DNA of 64,000 nucleotides from Allodiplogaster sudhausi. Taxonomy: Eukaryota > Nematoda > Chromadorea > Rhabditida > Diplogasteridae. Under the pieces are notes generated by a model. It was not told the DNA's origin, searched no databases, and saw nothing but the letters and a program-made list of their open reading frames with translations. A program made the position numbers and the translations under genes. Every line of letters starts with the position of its first letter. The stretch's first letter is position 1. The DNA is taken from NCBI GenBank assembly GCA_945643635.1, contig CALZFC010000001.1, positions 539,001 through 603,000 of the forward strand, written 5' to 3'. Shown here one piece after another: positions 46,801 to 59,375 of this stretch.

Positions 46801-46977
46801 ATATTTTCTTTCCCTGTTTATTTTTTAAATAGAACCTCAAGACAGTGCTGAAATTGGAAGCGAGATGAGGTATGTACATAATGAGAAAACGGAAGCCAGC
46901 GAGAAGTGGCGTATGACAGAGACAAAGAGAAAAAAGATGGTTTAAAAAAATCTATTTTGAATGTGCAAAGCGTTATA

Positions 46978-48259
46978 TGACGCGATTTGCGAGAGTATCA
47001 AAATGGCAGGGGACCCAGCAAAATTAGATTTCGCTCAAAAGCTCTTTATAGGTACTTTTTAACACGGCGAAACGATTGGAATGGGTCCGGGAGTCTGAAA
47101 ACGCCATTTTGGTGAGTTGTGCGAGATTTAAAATTGAAGAGCTCGGAGAGACATGCAGAGATGTCCGCACATTTGCGTTCGCGGATTCGCGCACAATAAA
47201 GTAATATTTATAAAATTTTTACGATAAATAGAGAAGATATTGCTTTAGAACTCTGTTCAAGTAGAATTTTAAAATATTCAATTTTAGAGACGCTGTGGCC
47301 TCAAGACTTTGGAGAGGCGTCGTTATCTTATATGGCATTTTATCATGTGTTTTCTATCTCATTTCGTAGACCTGTAAATTCTCTTTCGAATGAGCTTTCG
47401 GATGTCAGATGTCGACGAGCTCTTTAACGTTTCCCAGTCCTTAAACTGTTGAGATCAGCGCCTGCGAAGCATTTCTTTGAGTTGTGTTCGGGCACGTCAT
47501 AATAAACGCATCTTCTGGCGACTACGAGACACCCATAGAGTATTGCGAAACTGTTTGACTTGCAGTTGCGACGTCCCAGGTTCGATTCCCGGAGAAGTCC
47601 AAGTGTTTTGCCGGTTAATGAAAATCCTTCTTTTGCATTTAAATTGCATGTATAGCCTTAAAAGTGAATTCCCTCGGCTGCCTTTCGACATATTATGGAT
47701 TGCGTTGCACTTTTGGCGTTAGCATCGCCCATACAAAGTGTGCGTCGCTCCGCAGACGCTGAACCCCGCGCATTTCAACAGTTTAAGGACTGGGAAACAT
47801 TAAAGAGCTCGTCGATATCTGACATACGATAGCTCATTCGAAAGAGAATTTTCAGCTCTACGAAATGAGATAGAAAACCCGTGATAAAATGTCATATAAG
47901 ATAACGACGCCTCTCCAAAGTCTAGAGGCCACAGCGGCTCTAAATTGAATATTTTAAAATTCTACTTAAACAGTTTTCTAAAGCAATATCTTCTCTATTT
48001 ATGGCCAAAATTTCACAAATACTGCTTTATTGTGCGAGAATCTGCGAACGCGAATGTGCGGACATTTCGGCTGGTCTCACAGAGCACTCGAATTTTAGAT
48101 CGCGCATAGCTCGCCAAAATGGCCTTTTTCAGACTTCCGGACCCATTCCAATCGTTTCGTCGTATTAAAAAGTACCTATAATGAGCTTTTGAGCGAAATC
48201 TAATTTAGCCGGGTCCCCGGCTCTTTAGATCCCTTGCGATTCTCTCGCAAATCGCGTCA
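46978..48259. mobile_element. Foldback element, 1.28 kb, possible TA target
   Basis: Ends TGACGCGATTTGCGAGAG and complement; TA on both sides is possible. Arms of about 480 bp (46978-47465 and 47778-48259) contain CCATTCCAATCGTTTC/complement and AGATAACGACGCCTCTCC/complement. The core contains a tRNA-like segment. No transposase. Confidence 0.85.
47515..47608 (+). pseudogene. tRNA-like segment in the foldback core
   Basis: B-box and T-arm like CCCAGGTTCGATTCCCGG at about 47576-47593, preceded by a weak A-box region. On the minus strand it reads GIEPGTS, the usual signature of tRNA-derived repeats. It is not a foldable tRNA. Confidence 0.5.
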
Positions 48260-48563
48260 TATGTATGTAAGAATCTGGTAATTCTAACTCATTGTCTGGG
48301 GAATAATAAAAGGATAAGATTTGCCAAATTTTGTAGCATGCGTATGTACGAATTAATTTTCAATAAATGAATTCGAACACTTTGTGTCTTTGTGCATTTT
48401 ATTCAAGAAGGACAACGAGATAAAAATCAGTACATGTTCGATACGAAAATAAGACAAGAGTAAACACGAATCAAGTTAAAAGCGTAAATTGTTAAATATT
48501 CATGTGAAAAAGGGCCATGGAAACAACGCATGTGTGATGGCGAAGAAGAAAATTATTCGAGAT

Positions 48564-48615
<52 letters not shown>

Positions 48616-48857
48616 GAGATAAATCAGGAGAAAGTATATCAATAGAAAATAAAAAAAATTTAAATGGATAAAAAAAATTGCGCAGTTTCATTCTTGAAGT
48701 ATACTAGAACGAGGTTAATGTGTGTGGAATATACGTGGACGATAATCAATAATTGGCACAACGGAAAACGAATCAATCAATATACAGCGGAGCACTCCAC
48801 CGAGAAAAGGTTGCTTGCTTGACACTTATTTCACTATGGTTTTGCGATTCGAATAGG
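48260..48857. other. Intergenic with a long TA run
   Basis: (TA)n of about 44 bases at 48568-48612. No gene seen. Confidence 0.7.
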
Positions 48858-48859
48858 TA

Positions 48860-50452
48860 CAGTGCCGTGCAAAATTCTATTTACTTTTAGTTTTTCATTC
48901 ATAACTTCCCTCAACCTTCATGAAAGTCAATGAAATTTTCAGGGTTACTTTTTTATGCTGTTAGACGTAAAAATAGTCGCAGAGTATTGGTTTCATTGAT
49001 CAACTATAAAGCCAGAAAAAAAATCAATAACGCAAATCATCCGGGTTGCACATTTAGGAATGCTGAACCAAATGGGTTATTTCTTTAATATTTGGATAGA
49101 TTTTATTGGATTAATGGTTTATTTATAATGTAGAACATCTCTGCTATATTTTTTTTGTCTAATTGCTTTTTAATCACATCTCGTTACATGCTGCCAGCCT
49201 TCAGTTCGCGATCCATGCACTCAGCCAGAGATACAGAAGGTCCAGAAGCATAAAATCGATCATTTACCACTATGCCTACAGCGATAATAATTTTAGTATA
49301 TTCATAATACATCACTGTACTAACTCAGATGGTTACTCGACCTGTGGAAATTAGATGCTAACTATTTGTGCACATTTTGAACGCCGAGGTTAACATTTAT
49401 CCGCAGCGCAGACGTGCTAAAACTGATGTTGTGTTCTGGTCCGTGTATCAAAAGCGATTTTGCCTATCTCAAATCATAGCTAATAGGATTTTATATCTTT
49501 TGAAGTTCTATTTCATCCCTGACTTCATGAACACAGTAGATACAGTAGATCGTTTGAATGTACCCCTGGCATAAGGTTGCACGGTTTATTGGCAGCTGTC
49601 TGTTCTATATCAATCACAACTTTAAATTAGCAATTTGAGAGTAAGACTATTGATGAACACTGCTGTATCGGATAAAGTGATTTATGACTCGATCAAAACA
49701 CTTTTGGGTTTAGATTCCTGGCTAAAATGTCACCGTACTACTCTATGCCAGGGTCCATTTAAAACGATCTACTGTATCTTGTGAGTTCATGAAGTCAGGG
49801 ATGAAATAGGACTTCAAAAGATATAAAAGCCTATTAGCTATTATTTGAGATAGGCAAAATCGCTTTTGATACACGGACCCCAACACAACATCACTTTTAG
49901 CAAGTCTGCGCTGCGGACCAATGTTGATCTCGGTGTTCAAAATGTGCACAAATAGTTAGCACCTAATTTCCAGAGGTCGAGCAACCATCTGAATTAGTTT
50001 AGTGATGTATTGTGAATATATTAAAATCATTATCGCTGTAGGCATAGTGGTAAATGATCGATTTTATGCTTCTGAACCTTCTGCATCTCTGGCTAAGTGC
50101 ATGGATCGCGAACTGAAAGCTGGCAGCATGTAACGAGATGTGATTAAAAAGCAATTAGACAAAAAACTTGTAGCAGAGATGTTCTAGATTATAAATAAAC
50201 CATTAATCCAATAAAATCTACCCAAATATTAAAGAAATAACCCATTTGGTTCAGCATGCCTAAATGTGCAACCCGGATGATTTGCGTAATTGATTTTTTT
50301 CTGGCTTTATAGTAGTTCAATGAAACCAATACTCTGCGACTATACGTCGAACAGCATAAAAAAGCAACCCTGAAAATTTCATTGACTTTCATGAAGTTTG
50401 AAGGAAGTTATGAATGAAAAACTAAAAGTAAATAGAATTTTGCACGGCACTG
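48860..50452. mobile_element. Tc1/mariner-like foldback element, 1.59 kb
   Basis: TA on both sides; ends CAGTGCCGTGCAAAATTCTA and complement, very like Tc1-family ends. Arms of about 710 bp (48860-49572 and 49745-50452) with few mismatches; spacer about 170 bp. The mirror-image frames in the arms are not genes. Remnants of the family occur at 23113, 30553 and 36500. Confidence 0.9.
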
Positions 50453-50705
50453 TATATGCATTTCCATAATCCACTACCAGCTCCGTTGCTGTCTGGAGCT
50501 GCTGTCAAAGAAATCGTAACTCCATGACGCTATCGGACTTTGGCATCCTTCGAAAAAAAAAATCAATAAATATAATCCGTTTAGAATTTTTTTTCCAATT
50601 ATGATTTTCCTTATCTCCTATATAAGAGCTTTCGAACGGCGTACAGGTCATTTCCATATTTCGTTTTCCTTAAACCGTAGGCATGCCCCGACACAGCCAA
50701 TTAAT
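50453..50705. other. Short intergenic stretch
   Basis: Unique sequence downstream of the acidic coiled-coil gene. No feature seen. Confidence 0.5.
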
Positions 50706-50709
50706 TAAG

Positions 50710-52473
50710 TCAGCTATTGAAATCTATACATTCACATATTAATCTCATACCTATATTCTCATGCCATTCTTTAAAAAAATGCTGATAAACCTGAATGAAT
50801 GAATGAATAACCTCGGCTGAAGACGAGACCATTCCGTTGTAAGCGTCGCCTCTTGCTTCGTCGACTGCTGTCGCTGTCCCTCTTCTTATAACGACGCTCT
50901 GTCGCTCTTCTTCTATCGCTTCACGCGCAGCCAGTGGCTCTTGTAGCGTTTGCAACTGAAAGCAGAACTACAGTATTTTCTCTTTTAGTACCTCCATGGA
51001 ATACTATTTTTCAACACCCTTGCAGGAGAGGGGCACTATTAGAAGGAGGAGTTCTATTAGAGGGAGGGGTACTATTTTTGCTCAATGTGAAATACTAAAA
51101 GTTTGACAACAACATTTTCTCTCAAAAAACAAAGCATAATTGCTCCGCATCAGTCAAAATGCGTCTCGAGCTGAGGTAATAGACTTTTAGGGGGAGGAGG
51201 CACTTTTGGAGTGGGGGGGGGGTCTACTAGAGGATTGATACTATTTTTCATTGACAATATCAGAGCGCTGACTATTAGAGGGGGGGACTAATAGAGAAAA
51301 TGAGGTAAGTTGGTTTTTTTTACTAATTGTAAGTAACTCTACGAACTAAGTAACGCTAAGTAACTCGAATACTTTTTTTCTGGAATTTTTGTACGATTTT
51401 TCAGAGCTTTTGGGATTTACAGTAAGGATGCTGTCTCTTTTTTTCATTCTAACTTACCTTAGAATTATCCAATTTTGAAGGATTTCTTTTTATGCAATAA
51501 CTCAGTGTCTCAAAAAGCTAAATAAAAAAGAAAAAAAACATAACCACACCACTGTGTCCATCTCTTCTTGCATTTTAGCGAGCTTATCTTCAAGCTTGCT
51601 AATCTCGCTAGCCAAGTGAGCAGCGTCTGGGAGTAGCTTCCCAGGTGGCTGCTCTTCCTCCTCCGCCGATGGAAGGAAGCTTTCTTGGTGGCTGACTGGT
51701 GTTGGTGGTGGTGTCGACGGGATGACGACCTTGTCGGAGTCTGGAAATATTGCTTAAATAATGACTAAATAATTAAATAAATAACGAATAAATAGTGCAA
51801 TTTAATTAGCTAAGAAATTATTAAACTATTATTCATATACATCGTACCAGTCGCCGGATGAGCGAGGGCGAGCGTGATGGCAACCGCGGAAAGAAAAAGA
51901 ACGTAGTAGAGCACGCAAAACGCGTTGCTTGTCGCGTCGCGGTCTTAAGATTGCAATTATAGAGTAAGATTGTGATCCTGACTCGGCTCGTTGTTCTACA
52001 CACTCCAGATGCTTTAAGAATTTGCTGTTGCGAAAAAATTACTTTTCCATTGTTGCGAAAGTAGTCGGCTGCAACGCGGATGATCTCTTCATACTCATCC
52101 TCGGAGTCGGTCGAGGAGTCCTCTGAGTCGGACGAGGCGACACCGGAGTCAGTGGACGAGTAGTCATCCGACGACCAGTCAGAGTCCTCCTGCTCCTCCG
52201 AGGAGTTGTTGTCATCCAACGATTGCTCGTTACTCGTGTTCACTTGATGCTGCAATAGAAAGAAATCGTTTCAATATCTAATTATGTCATTTTAATCTTT
52301 TTTATAATTATTTTTACCGTTAACAATGCTAAAACAAAAAAAAATGAATGTTGTGAAATAAAATTATCTTCCTGTCTGACATCGATTAGCTCCTCATTCA
52401 GATGCGAGGCTGCTCTCGCGATAGCTTCACAGTCGTCGCCGTCGTCGTTGCTGCAGCTTGCCGGATTCGACAT
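50710..52473 (-). CDS. Unknown acidic, coiled-coil protein, at least four exons
   Basis: Not recognised. Exon 1 52381-52473 (MSNPASCSNDDGDDCEAIAR) ends in phase 0 at GTCAGA. Exon 2 starts at 52249 after TTGCAG and encodes an extremely acidic Ser/Asp/Glu run (EEQEDSDWSSDDYSSTDSG, then EDEYEEIIRVAADYFRNNG). Its end is uncertain; the frame is open to about 51845. Exon 3, about 51548-51740, has a Pro-rich part (VVIPSTPPPTPV) and a coiled coil (ASEISKLEDKLAKMQEEMD). Exon 4 starts near 50955 (QTLQEPLAAREAIEEERQS) and runs to a TAA at 50710 or splices earlier at GTTATT. A transposon insertion lies in the last intron. A chromatin or trafficking adaptor is conceivable but nothing seen decides it. Confidence 0.6.
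50971..51305. mobile_element. MITE with CAGTATTTTCTCT ends in an intron
   Basis: Ends CAGTATTTTCTCTTTTAGTA and (inverted) CCTCATTTTCTCTATTAGTC, TA on both sides. The body repeats CTATTAGAGGGGGG-like units. It lies in the intron upstream of the last exon of the acidic gene. Confidence 0.6.
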
Positions 52474-52511
52474 TCTAGAAAGAATAGCGATTTTTATGAA
52501 ACAAACATTTT

Positions 52512-52515
<4 letters not shown>

Positions 52516-52551
<36 letters not shown>
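52516..52551. repeat. TA microsatellite
   Basis: (TA)n of about 36 bases, 40 bases upstream of the acidic-gene start. Confidence 0.95.
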
Positions 52552-52553
<2 letters not shown>

Positions 52554-52619
52554 ACATTAAGATTACTATTGCAATAATGATCCAACAACATGAATAATAC
52601 ATTGAAATATTATATAACA

Positions 52620-53039
52620 AAGTCTACTATGGAATAAAGAAAGTGGTAAGCGCTTGATGCGCAGATCAAGCGCTTACCAATGAACAGTTTGAATGAATGG
52701 TGTAAGCAGTGGCAGCGGAGCAGCAGAGGAGGCTCCCGACTGCTAATTGTACTGCTGAGTTTTGCCACGGAGGAAACGAGCTCTTAGACAGGAGAAGAGG
52801 AGAGAGTTTCGAAGAGAAGGAGAGATACTTTAGAAAGGAGTGGGGGAAAAGAGAGACGTTCATAGGTTGACAACAATCGTAGTGCTAATTGTGAGATTTT
52901 GAACGATTGCGAAAGTGTGTTAGAGGGTTGGATAGGCAAGACGGAGAGGAGATACTGAAATTAGGAAAGAGAGATATTGAAATTAGGAAAGAGAGGAAAA
53001 ATTATACATCTTACATATTTTTTCGGTGATCACACTCAT
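52620..53039. other. Intergenic, no gene seen
   Basis: A short palindrome TAAGCGCTTGAT/ATCAAGCGCTTA at 52649-52678. GA-rich stretches 52780-52990 with a duplicated GATATTGAAATTAGGAAAGAG. Confidence 0.5.
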
Positions 53040-54764
53040 TTAAGAGAGCTTCTCTGTAAGAGTCGAGCATGCGCTTAAGGCAGCCTGCCCCGGGAAAATT
53101 GTTTTCGAATTCATTAACGGAAAACATTTTGCTTATACAACTCGACCCGCTCTTTTTAATGAGACTAATTTCATCATCATCCGATTTTTTCACTTCGGGA
53201 TACACTACCGTAACCCTAAAAATTCATTGAGCCATAAATCCGTTCAAAATCTGTTTTGAGAAACGATGTACATATCATTCAATAGCATTTCGAAAGCTCT
53301 TCAAATTTCATCTAGGAACATGTTTTACGAAAATTTTATTTTGGCCGAGAAAATTGGCGTTAAATTATTTGAAGGGACGACACGCCACTTTCTGCTCATT
53401 TCTACACTCTGTAACCTAGATAGAAAGAAAGAGCGTGAAATTTGCTATCAAATAATCACCATTCAAGAAAAATCCGAGCGTACCAATGTTTTCTATGACG
53501 CGAGCAATGCGCGCGAGTCGGTCAAAATGACACATTTTCGGCCGCCGAGGCACCGTGCAAGCGCATTCATCGATCCATAACTACGCTCAATGTCAATATT
53601 ACAAAATCGTTAGCATATCATCTAAGAGCTCTCACAGAGATCTTCAAATGCTACATACATACTTTTATTGAAAAGTTTATATTTCTATGGAAAATTTCGT
53701 TCTATACTATAAGAAGGCTTTAAAAACTACTTTACTAACATTTCCGCACTTCCAAACATACATCATAAGAAAGAGCGTGAAATTTTCTACAAGATAGACC
53801 CCTTTCACTAAACTTTCAAGCCTATAATGTTTTGTTATAAGTCATAAGAGTAGGTAAAGTAGCGTCACTGTCCTTTCGCCCAAGAATTTCATTGTTTTGG
53901 TTATTCGAATTGGAATATTCCAATATTTTTTTTCGTTGAAAAATTGTGCTAAGCTGATGCCCAATTCTTATCAGTTATAACAAAACATTATAGGCTTGAA
54001 AGTTTAGTGAAAGGGGTCTATCTTGTAGCAAATTTCACGCTCTTTCTTATGATGTATGTTTGGAAGTACAGAAATGTTAGTAAAGTGGTTTTTAAAGCCT
54101 TCTTCTAGTACAGTACGAAATTTTCCATAGAAATATAAACTTTTCATTAAAAGTATGTATGTAGCATTTGAAGATCTCTGTGAGAGCTCTTAGAAGATAT
54201 GCTAACGATTTTGTAATATTAACATTGAGCGTAGTTATGGATCGATGAATTCGCTTGCACGGTGCCTCGGCGGCCGAAAATGTGCCATTTTGACCGACTC
54301 GCGCGCATTGCTCGCGTCATAGCAAAAATTGGTACGCTCGGATTTTTCTTGAATGGTGATTATTTCATAGCAAATTTCACGCTCTTTCTTTCTATCTAGG
54401 TCCCAGAGTGTAGAAATGACCATAAATTGCTGTATCGACCCTTCAAATAATTTAACGCCAATTTTCTAGGCCAAAATAAAATTTTCATAATACATGTCAC
54501 TAGATGAAATTTGAAGAGCTTTTGAAATGCTATTGAATGATATGTACATCGTTTCTCAAAACAGATTTTGAACGGATTTATGGCTCAATGCATTTTCAGG
54601 GTTACGGTAGTGTATCCCGAAGGGAAAAAATCGGATGATGATGAAATTAGTCTCATTAAATAGAGCGGGTCGAGTTGTATAAGCAAAATGTTTTCCGTTA
54701 ATGAATTCGATAACAATTTTCCCGGGGCAGGCTGCGCTCGAAGCTTACGGACATGCTCTCTTAA
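53040..54764. mobile_element. TTAA foldback element, family A (complete, diverged)
   Basis: TTAA on both sides. Left end TTAAGAGAGCTTCTCTGTAA, right end ATGCTCTCTTAA. Arms of about 800 bp, centre near 53930. Shares CCGCCGAGGCACCGTGCAAG and TCATCGATCCATAAC with the 14065 copy. Mirror frames in the arms are not genes. Confidence 0.9.
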
Positions 54765-55436
54765 TAATATCTCACACCAAGCGGAATTCCAGAAGAAAGG
54801 GATGAGAAAGAAGGAGATACCGATAAGAGCGTTGAAGCCGTCATCGTGCCCGTAATGCAGATTCCTTTCTAAGAAAAATACTCCCCTCTCTCTCTCTCTT
54901 CGTTGCCATCAGCAAAGTTATCCTGGATTACCTTCGTGTCTTCTTTTACCGTCTATCAAAAGGAAGGTCAGAATAAGGCGAGCAACTTTCCATTACACTA
55001 TTTATCCATAGACACTTTTCTACGGTTTGCTTATTCGTTTATCGTGTCATGTAGCATTTTGAATAGTGCACAATTTCAAGAATATAAGAATCAATGTCGT
55101 CCAGCATCATTCTCTGAACACAAATGGACGAAGGAGTTGAAATCGAATGCTCGCTTGTTCAACAAATTCTCTCTCTTTCTCCCAGCGAGTAGACCAAAAC
55201 AGGCAGCTCGACCAGCTTCTTCCAGAGTAGGCAACCCGCTCGATACGAAACCCTGACAATCAAATTAATAGTTAATATTAAAATAAATGAATAAGTAAGA
55301 GACTATTGTGGTTTTTAGTATTTATTTTCAAATATTATGCAAGTAGAATATCTGAAGCACTCATAATATTAAGAAAAAGTTGGCTAACTTTTTAACGAAT
55401 GTCACTTTGATCCTTTATGTTTAGTTTTATAGAAAT
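54765..55436. other. Intergenic, no gene seen
   Basis: A 117-codon frame at 54903-55256 has no domain, although it includes ordinary-looking protein sequence. It is left uncalled for lack of splice or start support. Confidence 0.4.
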
Positions 55437-56543
55437 AAGTCACGGAAAAAGAGTGTGAAGGAAAGGCCTACGGCGTAGATGGCGCTCTCGAAGCGCACGA
55501 CGACGCGCCCTTGTCGAGAAGACGCGACGCTGCAGTTCGCCGTCATTGGGAGTCTGAAGTTGCCACCCAGCTTGTCGTCCTTCCTCTGCTTCATCTTCGC
55601 TGTTTTCAATATAGTCTGCTTGCCACTCTCAACGATAAGTAGAAGTGATCGCATGACAAGACTTGGACCGGTTCAAAGTGCAACGCCGGCTGCTGCAGCG
55701 ACCAGTCGCCGTATCCTTCGCTGTAAATGGATCGTAGGTGAGAGGCAAACCACTTGGCATTCCATTTGCTTTCAATCCATTCGTAGCGAAACATTTGTGA
55801 GCCTACGCGATAAGTTCGCCGTCCGAGAATCTTGCGAATCCGTTCATTTCCGGAATGTCAGGGTGCGTCCCGGGGGACTTCGATTTCCATGACTTCTTCG
55901 CTCGAGATGACGTCGCCACCGTCGCGGCGAACACGGTAGCGCGTCAGCTTTTTATTACTCATCCTACGGAACCAGTTCTCGTAGACAAGAATAGTGTAAT
56001 GGTCTGGATCGGTTGGTCGCTCGACAATTAGCGAGGCGTCCTTATATAAGCGCGCATATCCAAGCGTTCCTTGCAAGACGTCGTAGGCGACGTCGTCGTT
56101 AAAGAGAGGTGAATCTGAGACGATGCGCACGATCACAAAGTTGATTGAACCCACAGAAACGGGCACGAAGAGCTGCGTGGAGTTTGCGAAGCTCACCGCT
56201 TGGAAGACGCTCTCATTGTCGCGCGATAAAAGCGGTAGAGCGCATGTTGCGTGCTGAGACAGCAGTGATGATGATGATGATGATGATGTCAAAGGAGCTA
56301 GCGGAGTGATGAAATAGTAGCAGCCAAAAGCATAGCGATAGAAAAATCTGAGAATGGGAAAGTCCGCGTTCATGTTGTCGTCCTCGGATAGAAGACGTCT
56401 CGAGGCCGTAAGGAAGTGAGTGCTGTGCGCGTTGATCGCCAGAGAATCGCGTGCTCGGAGACGGCGAGAATCTTCGGCGCCAGCTTGACCTCGTCATCGT
56501 GAACAGGAAAGTTGCCGATCGGCACCAGAGCACGAACTGCCAT
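55437..56543 (-). pseudogene. Unknown gene, broken by a frameshift and an in-frame TGA
   Basis: Not recognised. Starts MAVRALVPIGNFPVHDDEVK at 56543. A frameshift near 56440 leads to FLTASRRLLSEDDNMNADFP, a Ser run from an ATC/GAT repeat, then FVPVSVGSINFVIVRIVSD and VRRDGGDVISSEEVMEIEV. An in-frame TGA at 55858-55860 interrupts it; the same frame continues RIRKILGRRTYRVGSQMFRY, WNAKWFASHLRS and WSLQQPALHFEPVQVL, possibly followed by a last exon at 55437-55600 (GGNFRLPMTANCSVASSRQG). Composition and length of the frames suggest a once-real protein. Sequencing error could explain either lesion. Confidence 0.5.
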
Positions 56544-57560
56544 GGCTGCAGTGGACGGCTAAAGTGTTCAGATGCATTCCAATCTAATATATAAGTATAT
56601 CTTTCTTGGGACCTAATAGAAATGTGGGCTCGGAAAGTTTGTGGGACAGTTTTTTTATTGGTTTATATGATATCAAGAATCGTAGCTACATTTAATCATA
56701 AATAATAGTATAATAATGCTAATTGGTCGTGCAATTTAGAACATTTGCGAATGGTTGAAAAGGGCTTTGCTCTGACAAAAGCGATGCGAGAATTCTTGCA
56801 AGGATGAACAAGTCATTTAGGTTGCTCAATATCTAAAATGGACAGCAATATAAAGGTTGCGATTCGTCGATTGAGAGTTTGAGAAAGCACAAGATGAACA
56901 GCTATTAAGGTGCAAATAAAAGCATGCAAATTGACCGTTCGCGACGAATACATTGACCTGACAACGGCGCAGGTCACGATTTCTCATTAGCCTGATTACT
57001 TCTCAAGTAATTTTAATATCTTTTTTTTATCTAAAAAGTAGGAATCAGTCAGAATCTTGTCCTAAATTTGGAGAATGTGTCTCTTAACAACTTTCTGCAA
57101 GAAGTCGTCGAGCACGCAGCACCCGATTGTGACTACACCTTGGAGTTCTAATCTAGATTATCTATATACTCAGGTAATCACAGGTACTGCACCTAACAAT
57201 AAATCACATATGTATGTAGACACATACTAGCAGGAAGATACATTGTGAGATAGAAGTGAGCATATCCATTCCACTGTAAATGTTGGTTGCTCTCCTTTCT
57301 AATATGACTCAAGCCTTCACTAGACGGATTGCCAATAGTTGCAGGGAATAAAAGGTGTTGATTGTTTCTGGCAGGTGCTTTCTTTTCTTCAAAGTGCACA
57401 CTAGGTTCTCGAAGAATTTAGCAAACTAGCAAATGACTTGTGCTTTAAGCTGACCAAACAGACGTTTCACTTTCAACATTGAGCCTGAATTCGTAGAATA
57501 CAGAAAAGATATGTAGTGAGTTAGCATCTGGTTGGAGATAGAGAAGAGAAAGAAAAACAG
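56544..57560. other. Intergenic, no gene seen
   Basis: 56750-56960 has a faint resemblance to a helix-turn-helix of a Tc1-type transposase in broken frames, too weak to call. Confidence 0.4.
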
Positions 57561-57805
57561 ATTATTGGGAAGAAGCAGTCAGAGGAAGAGAAACAGGGTT
57601 ATTCACTGTTAGAGTTTTCTTGGTCTCAACGATCAAAATTAGTGGAAAGAACAGCGCTTTATTGCCTGCGGGTATAGGAACACTGGAACGGCCCGGACGG
57701 CCCGGCCGGACCCTCTCGCCCTGAGGCAGCTGCCCTTCCCATAGCAAGGAATCCTCTGCCACCCTCTCTCCCCTCGAACCACACCCAGACTCCTCTGCGG
57801 CTGGC

Positions 57806-59099
57806 AGTGGTTTCCTCAACCCTATTCTACGCCATCTCCTTCTCTGCCTCTCTCTCCCTCTCCGTTCTCCTCTTCTCTTGCCCCACTTACCGTTGCTGTG
57901 GCAGACTTCCTGGCGCTGATGCGAGCACCCTTCCCAGAAGACACTGCACTAGAGACAAAGTTCAACGACTTCCGCCTTCGCTTCGAAGACTCCATTCGCC
58001 TCTTCAGCAGACGCGAATCGAAGGACCTCCAGAAGAGTCGCCTTCTTCCAGACGGAAAGTGCTCATTGACGGACGCGGTCAGATCGTGGATGGGGACGGA
58101 AGGGGCGGATTTGTTTCGTCTTCTCTGGTCTCCCTCCCCCTCTCCGATGAGTCTTCCTTTCCCTCTCTGCTCTCCACCCCCTCTCCTCCCTCTCCTCTCT
58201 CTCCTCGTTCTCCTCTCTCTCTCTCCTCTCTCTCATTCCCTTATTCCCTACCCTATTCCTCCTGCCTTCCACTCTGGTCTCTTGCTCATCCCGCCGAAGC
58301 CGCAACCAAATGTCCTCTTCTTCTTGTCTTCTCTTCCACCTTCGCCATCCCAACCTCAATCTCCACCTCCCGCCACCGCCTCTATAATCGTCCTCAATCC
58401 AACGTCACCATATCACCTTCTCCCTCTCCTCCCATCCCTGCTCCTGTCTCTTTCCGCCATGGGTGTGTTATCTCCAGCACAACGGGTGAACGTGCTGAAG
58501 AGGAGGAGCCAGCCGCGTGATGTCGATGATCCAACAAGTTGGAGCAGGAGATTGATTCAACGCCGACTCGCTCTCCACACCTGCACCCTCTCTCCTCACA
58601 GTTCCAATCCTCCTCCTTCCTCTCCCCCAGCCACTCTCCTTCTTCCTCCGATCCCGCCAACTGCCATCTGCATCTTTCCACATAAACTTCCACCAACGTC
58701 CTCGGGAAAACTTTTTATCTATTACCAAGAGAACAAGTGACAGCGGCTGAATCAACCACCTCTCCTCCTCCTAGTACAACAACCTCTTCATCAACAGCCA
58801 CGTTCTCCCCTCTTCCATCCACTCCCAGCTTCGCCGAAATCCTCGGCACCGCCCCAATTTTCGAGCGGTTCTCGACCTGGGCAGTGCCAGCCAATCGCTC
58901 GCCAGCTGAACTCGCAGTACTATTCTCAGTATTCGCACCCCTCGTACCCCTACGCCTATCCCCCTTACCAGGGATACCGCCGGCTATAGCCCCTACGGCC
59001 TATCCCCCAGTGGTTATCCTGATCAACCCACAAGTCGCCGCCCTCTCTCGGCCTACTTCTCCGATGATCCTTGACCACCAAGGCGCCATCTCCGGATGA
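57806..59099 (+). pseudogene. Pro/Ser-rich coding-like stretch, unknown
   Basis: After an acceptor-like GTGGCAG at about 57903 the frame reads LALMRAPFPEDTALETKFND, FRLRFEDSIRLFSRRESKDL and SLTDAVRSWMGTEGADLFRL. It continues into very Pro/Leu/Ser-rich sequence to 58740. Further down, one frame has YSQYSHPSYPYAYPPYQGY and, one base out of step, YGLSPSGYPDQPTSRRPLSA then FSDDP and TGA (about 59070-59090). The base composition is much richer in GC than the surroundings. It could be the gag-like or tail part of a transposon protein or a disordered host protein. Stop codons and shifts suggest decay. Confidence 0.35.
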
Positions 59100-59375
59100 T
59101 CCCCCCGCCTCCAGCTCTCATCGGGCTATTTCTCCTCAGGAAGCCGCTGCACTCCTCGCACAATTCTACAGTAACCCACAACATGTATAGAGTGATGCTG
59201 AAGCTTTTTCGTTTGCATATTTTTTTCGTTGCGTTTCCAATAGTGCAAATACTGACCAGGGAATGGTCAGAAACCCTACACTCGAAAAAATACAATTTAT
59301 ATCTCAAATGAAAGTCCTTGAAATTTGGTGCGACGGAGTATAAAAATTAGCTGCTGCCATCCATAACACAATTTT

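Noticed and set aside
53266..54423. Two similar coding frames at 53266-53580 (+) and 54235-54423 (-)
   Set aside because: They are mirror images in the two arms of one foldback element. The same reasoning removes frames at 26864-27155, 31115-31566 and 49163-49949.
56750..56960. Tc1-type transposase N-terminus
   Set aside because: Short, frame-broken and without a catalytic block; similarity is too weak.
57562..57819. 85-codon minus-strand frame
   Set aside because: GC-rich, no motif, opposite to the weak plus-strand coding-like stretch.
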